Assembly (NCBI GenBank): GCA_905182995.1
Contig: CAJJDP010000001.1
Coordinates: 62,001 to 126,000, forward strand
DNA: 64,000 bases
Source of the DNA: Paramecium octaurelia
Taxonomy: Eukaryota; Ciliophora; Oligohymenophorea; Peniculida; Parameciidae
Direction of reading: 5' to 3'
The stretch's first letter is position 1, and every line of letters begins with the position of its first letter. Both the position numbers and the translations under genes were made by a program. Of the stretch, positions 13,163 through 23,195 are shown in pieces. The notes beneath the pieces are model-generated. The model had not been told where the DNA came from. It was given only the letters and a program-made list of their open reading frames with translations, and did not search any database.

Positions 13163-13984
13163 TCATTCTTACTAATCTCCTTTTTCAATATCTTTTAGTA
13201 TAGGTTTGTCTTCATCAGATAATTTGCAGAAGCTATTATCAAATACTTCTCCATAAAACTTATTTGGTTTCCATTTCATAGTTTTTGAATGTTAATGTAA
13301 TTGACTAATACTTTTATTCTATCAATTACGTTAATGCTAATATTTGTGATGGGTGTTCATCAAATAGATCGAGAGAGAATTTATTTGGAATAAAGACTTT
13401 TAATTCTTTTAATCTTTTTGATTGATTTATTTTTTTTTAAACTCCTGTTTGCGAATCGATTAATGCCTTAAACTTGAGCTTTGCTTATCTTTCCCTCTCC
13501 TTTAACCAATGTTCCCTTAATTTTCTTTCCTTTTCCCCTAATTTTTATAATGGAACTTCCCCAAAACAACTGCCATCACAAAATTCTTTTGTGCCCGTTT
13601 TAACTAATTTAATTATGATAATCTACTCTCAATAAGGCCTTTCTCTAAATTTCTTTATGGCTCTATAATGTGATATTTCAGATAATCATTCAATAAGGGT
13701 TCTTTGCATAAATAAATGTCCCTCTCCTTCTCAAATATTCCACCATATTGTTTACTCTAAGAATTGAAAACTGATTAAATTAATGATATAATTCTACTTT
13801 TCCTATTAAAGATCTTGTATTTATTTTGCTCATTTATTTCTTTCAATCTCTTATTCTTAGTTTCTTTGTATTCGTTGTATCTATCTGATTTATATTATTG
13901 AACTGACTCTTTTAGCTGATTCTATAGATCTTCAATATGCTTTCCAATTGGAGGAAATACTAATTATTTAGAAGTAGATGTCAT
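13163..13984 (-). CDS. Conserved-looking charged protein, unknown
   Basis: A 257-residue protein with two introns, 13604-13626 (23 nt) and 13305-13329 (25 nt), both needed to stay open. It is Lys/Glu/Gln-rich with a helical centre (EKERKLREHWLKERERQAK) and a short motif region with two Cys (FCDGSCFGEVP). The C-terminus reads KWKPNKFYGEVFDNSFCK. I recognise no family. Its stop is only 36 bp from the stop of the convergent kinase gene, so the two mRNAs probably overlap at their 3' ends. Confidence 0.7.
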
Positions 13985-14795
13985 TTATTTTTATAAATAA
14001 TTCACAAATAAATATTATAAATTGAATGTATCACAATTTTGAACAAATCAGAAACAAAAAGCATTGAAAATTCGATATTGAATGCTATCCTAAATGGTTT
14101 CCTCATCTAAATAAACTCTACATAATCATAATTATTTTTGACTTAAGAATTCAAGGCTATCCAAAAGATTTTTGAATAATTGTTAAAATTTCTTCTTGAA
14201 AAGTTATGAATTCTACTTTATTTTTATACTTAAACTATTAATATTCAAATAATTTTATTAATGTACTCCATTCCTTTACGAAATCATTAATTACATAATA
14301 CGTTTGTTTGTATTTTCTTCTTTATTCGATCAAATTATATTTAGTTTTAATGATCCAATTTACTATCAGAGAAATTTCAGAGTGTTTAATTAAAAATTGA
14401 ATTTGAAAATTAATGTAATTTTCCAAGCAATAAATTTTAAACATATTGCATTTGTTTTTCTTGGTCCTTAATGGATATTAGTATATTTGTTTATTATTTG
14501 ATAAGAAACATTAAATATCAGAGTAATAAAAGGCTAATTGAATAAATTAAGTTGTTATAATACAAATCTCGATACTCTAATAGTAATGCGAGAAACATTT
14601 TATTGAAATATTAAATAAATATTCTGTTATTCCATTTATTATTTAATTTGACAATAATGATCAAATATTTTTAATTCAATTAAAATAATATCTAAGTTAT
14701 TGAATGATTTTAATAACTATAAACATTCCATAAAATAAAGTAAATAGCCATTAATTTATATATTGATGTGATATTCCTAAAATGATATTATTTTA
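13985..14795. other. AT-rich intergenic region with a doubtful minus-strand ORF
   Basis: About 810 bp between divergent genes. A 97-codon minus-strand ORF (14151-14444) has protein-like composition, and a related frame continues beyond a TGA. It could be an eroded gene, but ORFs of this size are expected by chance here. Confidence 0.4.
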
Positions 14796-15712
14796 ATGAA
14801 TTAACAAATTGTAAGCAACAGTATTAGAGAATTTAGCCAATATAACAGAGTTTTAGAGGGTAACAAGAGATATGTGGAAAAAAAAATGGCTATAGATGAT
14901 TAATACTTCAAAAAATTGTCAACAGGATAATCCCCAAAATATTTATTAATTGGATGCTCTGATTCCAGAGCCCCACCAAATGAATTAACAGAAACAGACC
15001 CAGGAGAAATATTCATCCATAGGAACATAGCCAATTTAGTGATACCTACAGATTTAAATGTAAAAATAAATTATATTTTTAAGTTGAATTGTGTAATTTA
15101 GTATGCAGTTGAACATTTAAATATTCATAGTATCATAGTAATGGGTCACACATGTTGTGGAGGAATCAAGGCTGCAATGGCTTAAGACTCGGTTGGGGGA
15201 TTGCTTGATTTATGGTTGAATTAAATAAAAATAGTCTACGAGAAACATCAAGATCTTATAGAATCATTGGAAAATGAGAATGATAAATTAGATTGTCTCA
15301 GTTAACTTAATGTTAGAGCTTAAGTGATGAATATTTGGAAGAATCCAATCATTCAAAAGTCTTGGCAAAAAGGAAATCGTATTTTATGTTAATTATAATA
15401 GCTATAATGGTTCATGGTTGGCTGTTTAGAGTAGAGACAGGGTATATTGAAGAGTTACTGATCGATTCATAAACCCCTGAGGAGATGAATCAGGTCTTTG
15501 CTTTGAAATTTAAATTGGATTCTGAGAGAATCTTATCAAAACAAACAACACCATTAGGTTCACCAAAGAATAATGCAAGAAAGAAATTTCAATCCATGTA
15601 AAAGCAGATTATTTAACATATCAAAAAATAAAAAGAAAATGCAGGAGGGATCCTAAAAACTAACGATCTTCAATAAATAAGAGAATCTGTTTAGAATTGT
15701 AAGGAGTTATGA
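14796..15712 (+). CDS. Beta-class carbonic anhydrase
   Basis: A 289-residue protein catalysing CO2/bicarbonate interconversion. Zinc ligands are visible: Cys54 in CSDSRAPP (with the Asp/Arg dyad) and His110/Cys113 in [22 protein letters not shown] and the QYAVEHL helix are also typical. Introns: 15060-15083 (24 nt, AAG acceptor, 3n and stopless) and 15379-15401 (23 nt, needed for frame). The first is inferred because it removes eight residues that would break the conserved helix. A C-terminal extension of about 70 residues is Lys/Gln-rich and not part of the enzyme fold. No targeting peptide is evident. Confidence 0.93.
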
Positions 15713-16012
15713 AGATTTATTTATATTTATATTAAACTATTATTAATTTAATATCTATATGATTTTATTATGATATTAGAAAGTTGAAGATATCTATATA
15801 TTTCATGGTCTCTTATGTTGTAGAACTAAAATAGAAAGAAAATAATATTATTAAATGAAAGTTTTAAAATTCCTAATAAAAATTTTACACATTTAATTTT
15901 ACCTATTAGAATTTGTTATTTTCATAATAAAATTAAGTTTCTTTGGTTTTAGGATATTAACCTAAAATAATTCCATAAGGAAAATAATAAAAAATATGAA
16001 TAAATAAAATCA
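15713..16012. other. Convergent AT-rich spacer
   Basis: Exactly 300 bp between the stops of the carbonic anhydrase and the third kinase; I see nothing in it. Confidence 0.5.
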
Positions 16013-17666
16013 TCATACGTTTTATTAGAATTATTCTTCTTGTTCTTCATCTATTTAACCCATTTAATTAATTTAATGCTCATTTTTAGTGTGAATTTCA
16101 TTAAGCAAATCTTAATTTGATGAATTGATAATTAAAGATGGTTTATTCTCCATTTATAATGGATTAGGCGAGTTTGGAGATAATGCTGAGTTAAAATCTG
16201 AAGTTTAGAATTTTTTGAAGTTTCTTCTAGCCAAAGTGGGTGTAACTTATGGTTTTATTTTACAAACAAATTGGTCAAAGGTTTTCATTTTTTACATTAT
16301 AGGTACTTTTAGAGAATGGGCATTTTCATCTTCAACTACGTCGTCTTCAATGTGAAAGTTTTATTATTAGATATTATCTTTAGGATTAAAATTTTAAGTT
16401 TGAAACACGGGAGTGTATTTATTGTTATTTTGTTAAAATTTGCCTCTTTTGGTTTAAAATTTAAGTTAAAAATAATTGTGTTATAATGCAGCTTAAGCTG
16501 ATATTCTATCTTTTGGATTAATAGTTAAGAGTTGGGCAATTAAGTCAATAGCCTCTTTTGGTGCTCTATAGAGAGTAAGAAGTTCATAATTGATTGAACA
16601 CTTTTTATTTAATTTTAAAATTTCCTAGTAATCGGTTCCTGGAAATAGCTCTTTTCCTGTTAATCTAAAATATTAAATCTATTTACAATTTATGGAATAT
16701 ACAGCCGACACTAAACATATCGCAAATCAAATCGTATTTATAATTCAAATCTTTGAGGTTAGCAATTTCAGGAGCAACATAGCCAGGAGTCCCACATTTA
16801 GGAAAGGGATAGGTTTCGGCCCAGATTGATGTGGCCAATCCAAAATCTACAATTTTCAATTCATCATAGGCGTTTTGACTCTTAAACATAATATTTTCAG
16901 GTTTTAAATCTCTATGCATGATTCCTAAAGAATGCATATACTAAACCGCTGTCAAGAGTTGCTAAGGTTATGAAATTCTTTTTTACAAACATTATTGTTT
17001 ATATCTATTCCTATTCAAATATAACTTGTCTCCTATTGAAAGACTCATGTAAACTCTAACCTTATAAATACTCCAAAATCAAATAAAATGTGTTCTCCCC
17101 TTCATAGACTTCTTCTAGGTGGATTATTTTTGTATGGTTCATCTTTTGCATCAGCTGGATCTCATTAAACAATCCATTCTAGGTTTACATTCAATTATTA
17201 CAAATCCTCCATCTTCTATCAAGTATCGTTTATCGACACACTTCGAAGCATATTAATCTTTAGAGCCTTTTTTCATCACCTAATACACCTAAAGGGTTAA
17301 TCAATGTTATACTTTTGAAGAACCACCTCTCCCCAACATACTTATTGGTTAATAGAACTCACTAATGTCTTTAAACATAACTTTGCAAGCCAAAAGTTCT
17401 TTAAGTTACAATATGATATTTGGGTTGGCATAAAAGTATTTGAATTGTTCTTTATATAAAAAACCAAACTATTCAATCTCGTTTGAAGGCTATTTGGTGA
17501 CAAAATGAATTAAGGTGTTTAGTAGTAAAGGCAAATTATATTTAGGTGTCTATGACTATTTAGCCTATTAGAGATAACCAAACATAATACTCTTGTCAGA
17601 ATCAATTGGTTCGGTAGTAAATATCCATAATACTTGGCATCCATAAGCAGATGTTTTCTAAAGCAT
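16013..17666 (-). CDS. CAMK-type Ser/Thr kinase with N-terminal PH-like domain (paralogue 3)
   Basis: A 519-residue protein with the same plan as the kinases at 3232 and 11452: about 125 N-terminal residues of PH-like character, then LGRGGSSKVYQV, YASKCVDK, HRDLKPEN, VDFGLATSI and CGTPGYVAPE, and a Gln/Asn-rich tail. Catalytic residues are intact. Four introns: 17289-17312 (24), 17179-17201 (23), 16962-16986 (25) and 16665-16686 (22 nt); each removes an in-frame TGA or restores the kinase frame. The first sits in the glycine loop, at the same place as the cryptic introns in the other two kinases, which supports common descent. Confidence 0.9.
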
Positions 17667-18481
17667 TCAAACTAAAATTTGCTCTCTTAGTAATTAATGT
17701 TTTGCATATTATTTATAGAAATTACGCAAAGTATTATATACTATATCCCATTTATTTTGAGATTAAACGAAATTTAAGATTTTATACCTCAGAAAAACGA
17801 TCAATAAACATAGAAGCATCATAAGGAATTGCAAAATTAATCAAAACTTAAAATTAAATTCTTTTGTTCCAAAAATAGTAATATCTACTTTAAAGATGTA
17901 ATATAAATTTGGATGTACAAAAAATTCAAAAATTAATATTACGCATTTAGTTTCCCCAAAGTATTCATATGATAGAATATTATAAAATTCTTTATAAATG
18001 ATCAATTATGATTACCAAATTGCTGATAAAAGAAATTCATAATTTTTAAATATAAGTTGAAAGTAAAGATTTAAGATATAAACAAAACAATATTGTTTCT
18101 AAGCTGAAAGTGCAGCTGATTATAAATAATGAAGAATTTCAATATTTGAAGAATACAGAAATTAATATATTTGCATAATATTAGATAAAATGATATTTAA
18201 CAATTCATACACATGTTGTACCTTTTATGAAAAGATTAACTAACCCTGACTCTCTTTAAATCATCAAAATCATAATTTATTATTAGAAATTGACTATGAA
18301 GTTTTAATTTTATAATATTGATATTTATATAAATAAAGATTGTACAAACTTCAAAATTTGCTTATTTAAACTAAATAAGGTATATTTAAAAATAATAAAA
18401 CGAAATAGATATAAAAAAATAAGTATTTAATGAAATTACAACCATAATTATTGATTTATTCTTTATATGATTCAAAATTAT
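17667..18481. other. AT-rich intergenic region
   Basis: About 815 bp without a supported gene. A 61-codon plus-strand ORF (18008-18193) and an open stretch after it were judged to be chance. Confidence 0.45.
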
Positions 18482-19195
18482 TCACATTAATACTTTGACC
18501 TTTGGAATATCTAAAATTTAGCTTATCAGTTTTAAAGTAATAAAATATTCCTCTTATGGCTCATTCTTCAATTTATCATATACTTCCTCAAATTCAAATG
18601 GTATAGATGATTGTTCCAGATGAATGGCAATCTAGATTTTACTAAGAAAATTACTCTATTTTTTAACTAAATTGGTAATTTCTGATAATTCACTTTATTG
18701 GCAGAGATCAATCCATCTTAATCAGAATCTAAAATTTAGAATAGTTTCTTCACTACTACTTTATCGGTAGGTAGTTCATCTTACAAAGATATATTGGATG
18801 GACTTCTGGATAGATTTTGTTTATGTATTATTTTGGGACTTTGATGAAATCTTTGTGGACTTGGAGTTTTTTGTTTGGCTTATAATTCTTTGTGATTAGA
18901 TTTTAAGTTCCTCAAATAATTAGTTTCTGTTTGAGTGTCCTTTATTTGTTGATTAAATTACATACGTTATCATCATCATATCTTCATAGGCTTTCATTTG
19001 TTTAATAATGCAATTCGATATTACTTAAACCATTTATTAGGGCAGATGATTTCTTTGGACAAATTATCTAGCTTCTAAATATGGATCAGTGTCTTTATAA
19101 AGGACAATCCTATCGCATTTATTATTTCCTAGATCAATAGACAATTAGATTAAGGGTTGCATTTATGATTTGCTAGTTTTGTTTCTGTTATGCAT
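18482..19195 (-). CDS. EF-hand-like small protein
   Basis: A 222-residue protein. The N-terminal part (LSIDLGNNKCDRIVLYKDTD then ARQFVQRNHL) resembles the beta-grasp-like leader common in eukaryotic regulatory proteins, where a D.P/LA.FC..H.L pattern recurs. The middle is Ser/Pro/Gln-rich. Near residue 160 is one EF-hand-like loop, DSDQDGLISANK, with acidic residues at positions 1, 3 and 5 and Gly6, but Lys instead of Glu at position 12, so Ca2+ affinity may be weak. Introns: 18940-18961 (22 nt, AAG acceptor) and 18632-18654 (23 nt). The function is unknown. Confidence 0.68.
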
Positions 19196-19252
19196 TTTAA
19201 ATAATTTAATGTAATTATAATAAAACAACTATTAAATTATACTTGATAACTC

Positions 19253-20365
19253 TCATTCAAATAAATCCTTTATTACAATAATTAAGTATGCTAACAACAT
19301 GCCTAATAGCCAGAATTTTGATAGTAAAGAAAATATTCCTTAAGGTCTAGTATTTTAGAGAAAATGGTATTTGGCATCGACCGATCCTGAAATAATGAAT
19401 CTGGAATCTGGAGTGAAGCATAATGCAGTACAGGGAAGCTCATGAGCTTACTTACTAGATTCAACATCCAATTTTCTAAATGAATATACACAGGGAATGA
19501 TACCTTGCATTTATTATTTTTACAGTTCCATCTGAACATCCAATACCAATGAACATGCCTTCCTTTGATTAACAAGTAGTGACTACTGGATGTCCATGAA
19601 TTTTTATTGTTTTTAATGGTTTAATGTTGTCATTTTCAATTCTCCAACTTGTCATATATGAAGCTCCTCTCATTGGATTCTTGAATGTAAATATTGTATT
19701 GCCATCTAATGAGAAGAGAGCTGATTGAAATTGCAATTTGTGGATATTGTTTGATGATATATCTAATTTATGCAACACGTGGCTATCCTTTAATATTTTG
19801 CATTCCTCATTGTCAGTGGCCACTATTAACTATTGTCAAAATCAGATTTACCATTCCATTTGCTACATGATAATCCAATGATTATATTTTGCCTTTCATA
19901 TCCACAGTGAATTTCAATTGATAATCCTTATTCCAAACCTTCAAAATTCCATCTTCTCCTCCTGTGGCCAAAGTATCCCCCTAATAATTAAAGACTCCGT
20001 CATTCTAACAAGGTTCTTTTGCTGCCCTGTCAGTCTAAAACTTTGTTACTATTGAGATCTTGTTATCTTAAACTTTCAATATCACACATTAATCATCGCT
20101 ATTTCCAACAATTAATCCTGTTTTCGTGTTAAGTCTTAATCTTTAGAATATCTCGTCTCCTAATTGTAAAGTATGAATGGGATCCTTCAAAATTCCATAA
20201 ATTGGTTTCGGAAATAATTGCTTAAGAATATTGAAGAATACATACTAGACTATTAACTAAACCGTATCTTTTTCCTCCTCCTCCCAAACTCACTAAAACA
20301 GAATCAGGAAAACACACAACTGAGAAAATTGGACTTTCAAGATCTTTCTACTTATTGTCGTTCAT
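19253..20365 (-). CDS. SEC12/PREB-like WD40 membrane protein
   Basis: A 345-residue protein with WD40-type repeats (for example ATGGEDGILKVWNK, IGIGCSDGTVKIIN and FIISGSVDAKYHF) and a C-terminal membrane anchor, FWLLGMLLAYLIIVIKDLFE. The N-terminal SVVCFPDSVLVSLGGGGKRYG matches the glycine-rich first blade of PREB/SEC12, the ER-membrane exchange factor that loads SAR1 with GTP to start COPII coat assembly. Introns: 20221-20245 (25, AAG acceptor), 19830-19851 (22) and 19476-19503 (28 nt). The ATG overlaps the TGA of the upstream channel gene by two bases. The next in-frame ATG is far inside the propeller, so this start seems real. Confidence 0.85.
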
Positions 20366-23135
20366 TAATTTATATTAAATATTAATTAAGGTACAATTCT
20401 TCCACTTCTTCTCTTTAGGTTTTTCAGATCTTACACATAATATGTAAAATTTACTTTATTTGTATTATTGAATGAATACCGATGCATTCCGCTTTTCCTC
20501 GTCCTCTTAAGTTGGTATTTTCTTATTCTTATATAAAGATACAAATAAATTCGGAAACATCAAATATTTCTAAAATTGTTCGACTGCAGATTTCTAACAC
20601 TCTTATCTTTAGCATCTATTAATCTTCTTAACAATATTCTCTAGATTCCACTCTTTATTATATCGTAAGTTTTGGATTTTATCACAAGTTTCTGAATTCT
20701 CTTCTCCCTTGTTATTCAACTACTTATAAAGCATTTAGAGATCCTTTTATTATTACTGAGTGTATTTATGAATATTCTCATATTTCTATTTGATTTACTC
20801 ATACATCTCTTTCATGCCATTATCATTAATCAAAATATCAATAGTTTATACCCTAATCAGATTGGAAGACCCTGAAGCCTTATGTTTATATTTGATTTTT
20901 CTTAAATGATTATCACTTTAATAATTTTAGCAATCTTCCAATTCTTAAATTGATTATTTTTACTCATAAAATATAGTAGGAACTATTTATTCAATTATTA
21001 AATCGTTTTCTATTTGATAGATTTTCGCAGAATTTTAAATCAATTCTAAATCTTATGAGGCAGAAAAATGATGTCTCTTTTTTGACCTCTTGAAGCAATC
21101 GCGAAGTTATTCCTGAATAAAATTATATTATTTTATGACTTTCTCCTTGTCTGGCACAAAATGAACTTGGTTACATTCATTACTCAAATGACTTTTGTCT
21201 TGACAAACGTAACAATAGGATATATCTTTTATTTTTTAATATTATTCCTAATCATTTTCATTTTATTACAAAACCTCCCTTATTCCTTAATTAGGAATTA
21301 TTAATATACTGCAAAAAGAGGCTGTTTTATATTATAATGTAGATGATTAATTACTTTTCATTTCCAAATGACCGAAATAATCATTATCTTTCAAATAACA
21401 TAATTACCTCTTATATTGTATACATCAATACCTTTTATTATTTAACTTCAACTAAGCCTTATTCTATAATGAATATATTCAGATCATTGTTTTCAATGAC
21501 TATTCCAGGTTAATATGTCTTAAATTCTACTTTATCTAGTAGCTGATGTAAACATTTTTAGGAGAAGAATTACTTAAAAAATTGACATTTGCTCATTAGA
21601 ACCTAAGCAGATTCATTTTTTAGGTTGTTTTACAATTCTTCAGGTAACAATTAGATCAAATCAGATTGTTCATTTCGTTTTTATATGACCTCCTATTCCC
21701 AATAAAAATTGAAATATTCTCTCACTCTAATCTAAATTTAATCAACAAATACTTATATTGTAAACTTTAACTAATCTATTTTTCCCTCATATACTCGTTT
21801 ATACATGTCATTTTCTATCTAATCTTCTCATTGTTCTCTTTGATTTAGGTTAAAATGGTTCCAATTGTATTAACGGAAAATGAAAGCTGCATAGTGGATA
21901 GAAACATATAACAAATACAAAATATCTTCTCAATAGGGTCTAAATTATCTAAGTTATTCTTACTTGTTGGCACTATCTCTCCATAACCAACTGTGAACAT
22001 TGTGACACTCATAAAATAAAATGATTCCAAATATACATTTTACCAAGGCTCTCCTTCAACTCTTTTAAGCCAATTAATTGTATCCTACCTTTACTTATAC
22101 TCTCCTATCACTACCCTTAATTAATAACTATTATCTTTACCAAAGACAGCAACAAAAATGTTGTATTAATAATATTAAGAATACTAATTTAAGCAATTCA
22201 ATAAACGAATTACTTAATTTACTTAATTTTAATTGATGTTAAATTGTATCAAAATATTGTAGAATATTCATTATTTATTAGTAGAAGAGTAAAAGTACTA
22301 TTCTAGGCCACCCATCCTCTTCTAATATATATGGGCTTTCTTATTCCGATAAGAATGATAAAGCAATAATAATCCCACAAAAGATGCTAAATAATTCCAT
22401 GAAAGTTGATAGTGTAAACTGTCTTTTAATCAATTCGAATTTGTCCTTTAAAGGAAGTCCCTTGTCATAACAAATTGTAAAGGCTCTAAGGATAATGTCT
22501 AGAATAAAAAATAGGCATGTTAGAATAATGTAAAGAAAATGATATTATTCGCTGTCTTTAGAATGGAATGATATTACTATAGGCATGCATATTATCATAT
22601 ACATTCTCATGATGCTCAATAGAAAATCCCACAATAATTTAAATTTACTTTAGGGTTCAATTAATGGAATTTAGGAAAAGCAAAGCAAAAACTTTTATTT
22701 TAATAAAGATTAAAACTCTCTAACTCTCATTCTGAGTTTTATTCTGAAATCAATTAAATTTAAATTTTAACTAAGCATATTTGTTGTTATATGAGTTCTT
22801 TTCTTCATATGTTTATAGGATGATGCAGAATCATCTATAATTTTAAAATGTTTCTTTGAAAATTTCTCATTTGGTCTAATTAATTGTAACATCTTGTTGG
22901 CATATTTTGTTGAATGAAAATAAATCAATAATTTTGAAAAGGATTTCTACTTTGGAGACATAGTGCTTGTTTAATTACTTTACAAATTTTGAAATATAGC
23001 ATTAATTTCTGTTTGTTCAAATTTTTCTTTTTATTTAATATTCTGCATTATAACATCTTTTGAAACTGCCTCCTCTGCTCCCATAATAGAATGATCAATA
23101 TTGTTATTAGTCTCACTTTAACTATCATTTACCAT
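20362..23135 (-). CDS. Cyclic-nucleotide-gated-type K+ channel, tandem copy B
   Basis: An 891-residue protein. A cytosolic N-terminus is followed by about six hydrophobic segments, the pore TMFTVGYGEIVPT (GYGE instead of the usual GYGD), a C-linker (VREYFNFYWEQE) and a cNMP-binding-like domain (about residues 470-590). The S4 region (RIVLLLFYQQIMNILQYFDT) lacks the regular Arg/Lys ladder. Downstream is a C-x2-C-x4-H-x4-C knuckle (21173-21214) and a coiled-coil tail. Introns: 22116-22140, 21727-21752, 21410-21431 and 20430-20454. An upstream in-frame ATG (23171) exists, but alignment with copy A favours 23135. It probably sits in the plasma or ciliary membrane and shapes K+ conductance. Confidence 0.88.
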
Positions 23136-23195
23136 TAAAGTACAACGAGTGAGATTTTGGTGTTAATCCATTATAAAATACAAATAATTTATTAT

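Noticed and set aside
14151..14444. Minus-strand ORF of 97 codons with fairly protein-like composition, possibly continuing past a TGA
   Set aside because: It might be an eroded gene, but no family signature was seen and no intron fits cleanly; not strong enough to annotate.
18008..18193. Plus-strand ORF of 61 codons followed by a further open stretch
   Set aside because: Same chance argument; an in-frame TGA interrupts it and nothing recognisable is encoded.
19303..19575. Minus-strand 90-codon ORF inside the SEC12-like gene
   Set aside because: It is an out-of-frame shadow produced by the unspliced 28-nt intron at 19476-19503.
23136..23171. Earlier ATG (23171) for channel copy B
   Set aside because: It would leave only 24 bp to the upstream stop, and its 12 extra residues have no match in copy A, while 23135 aligns with the copy A start.
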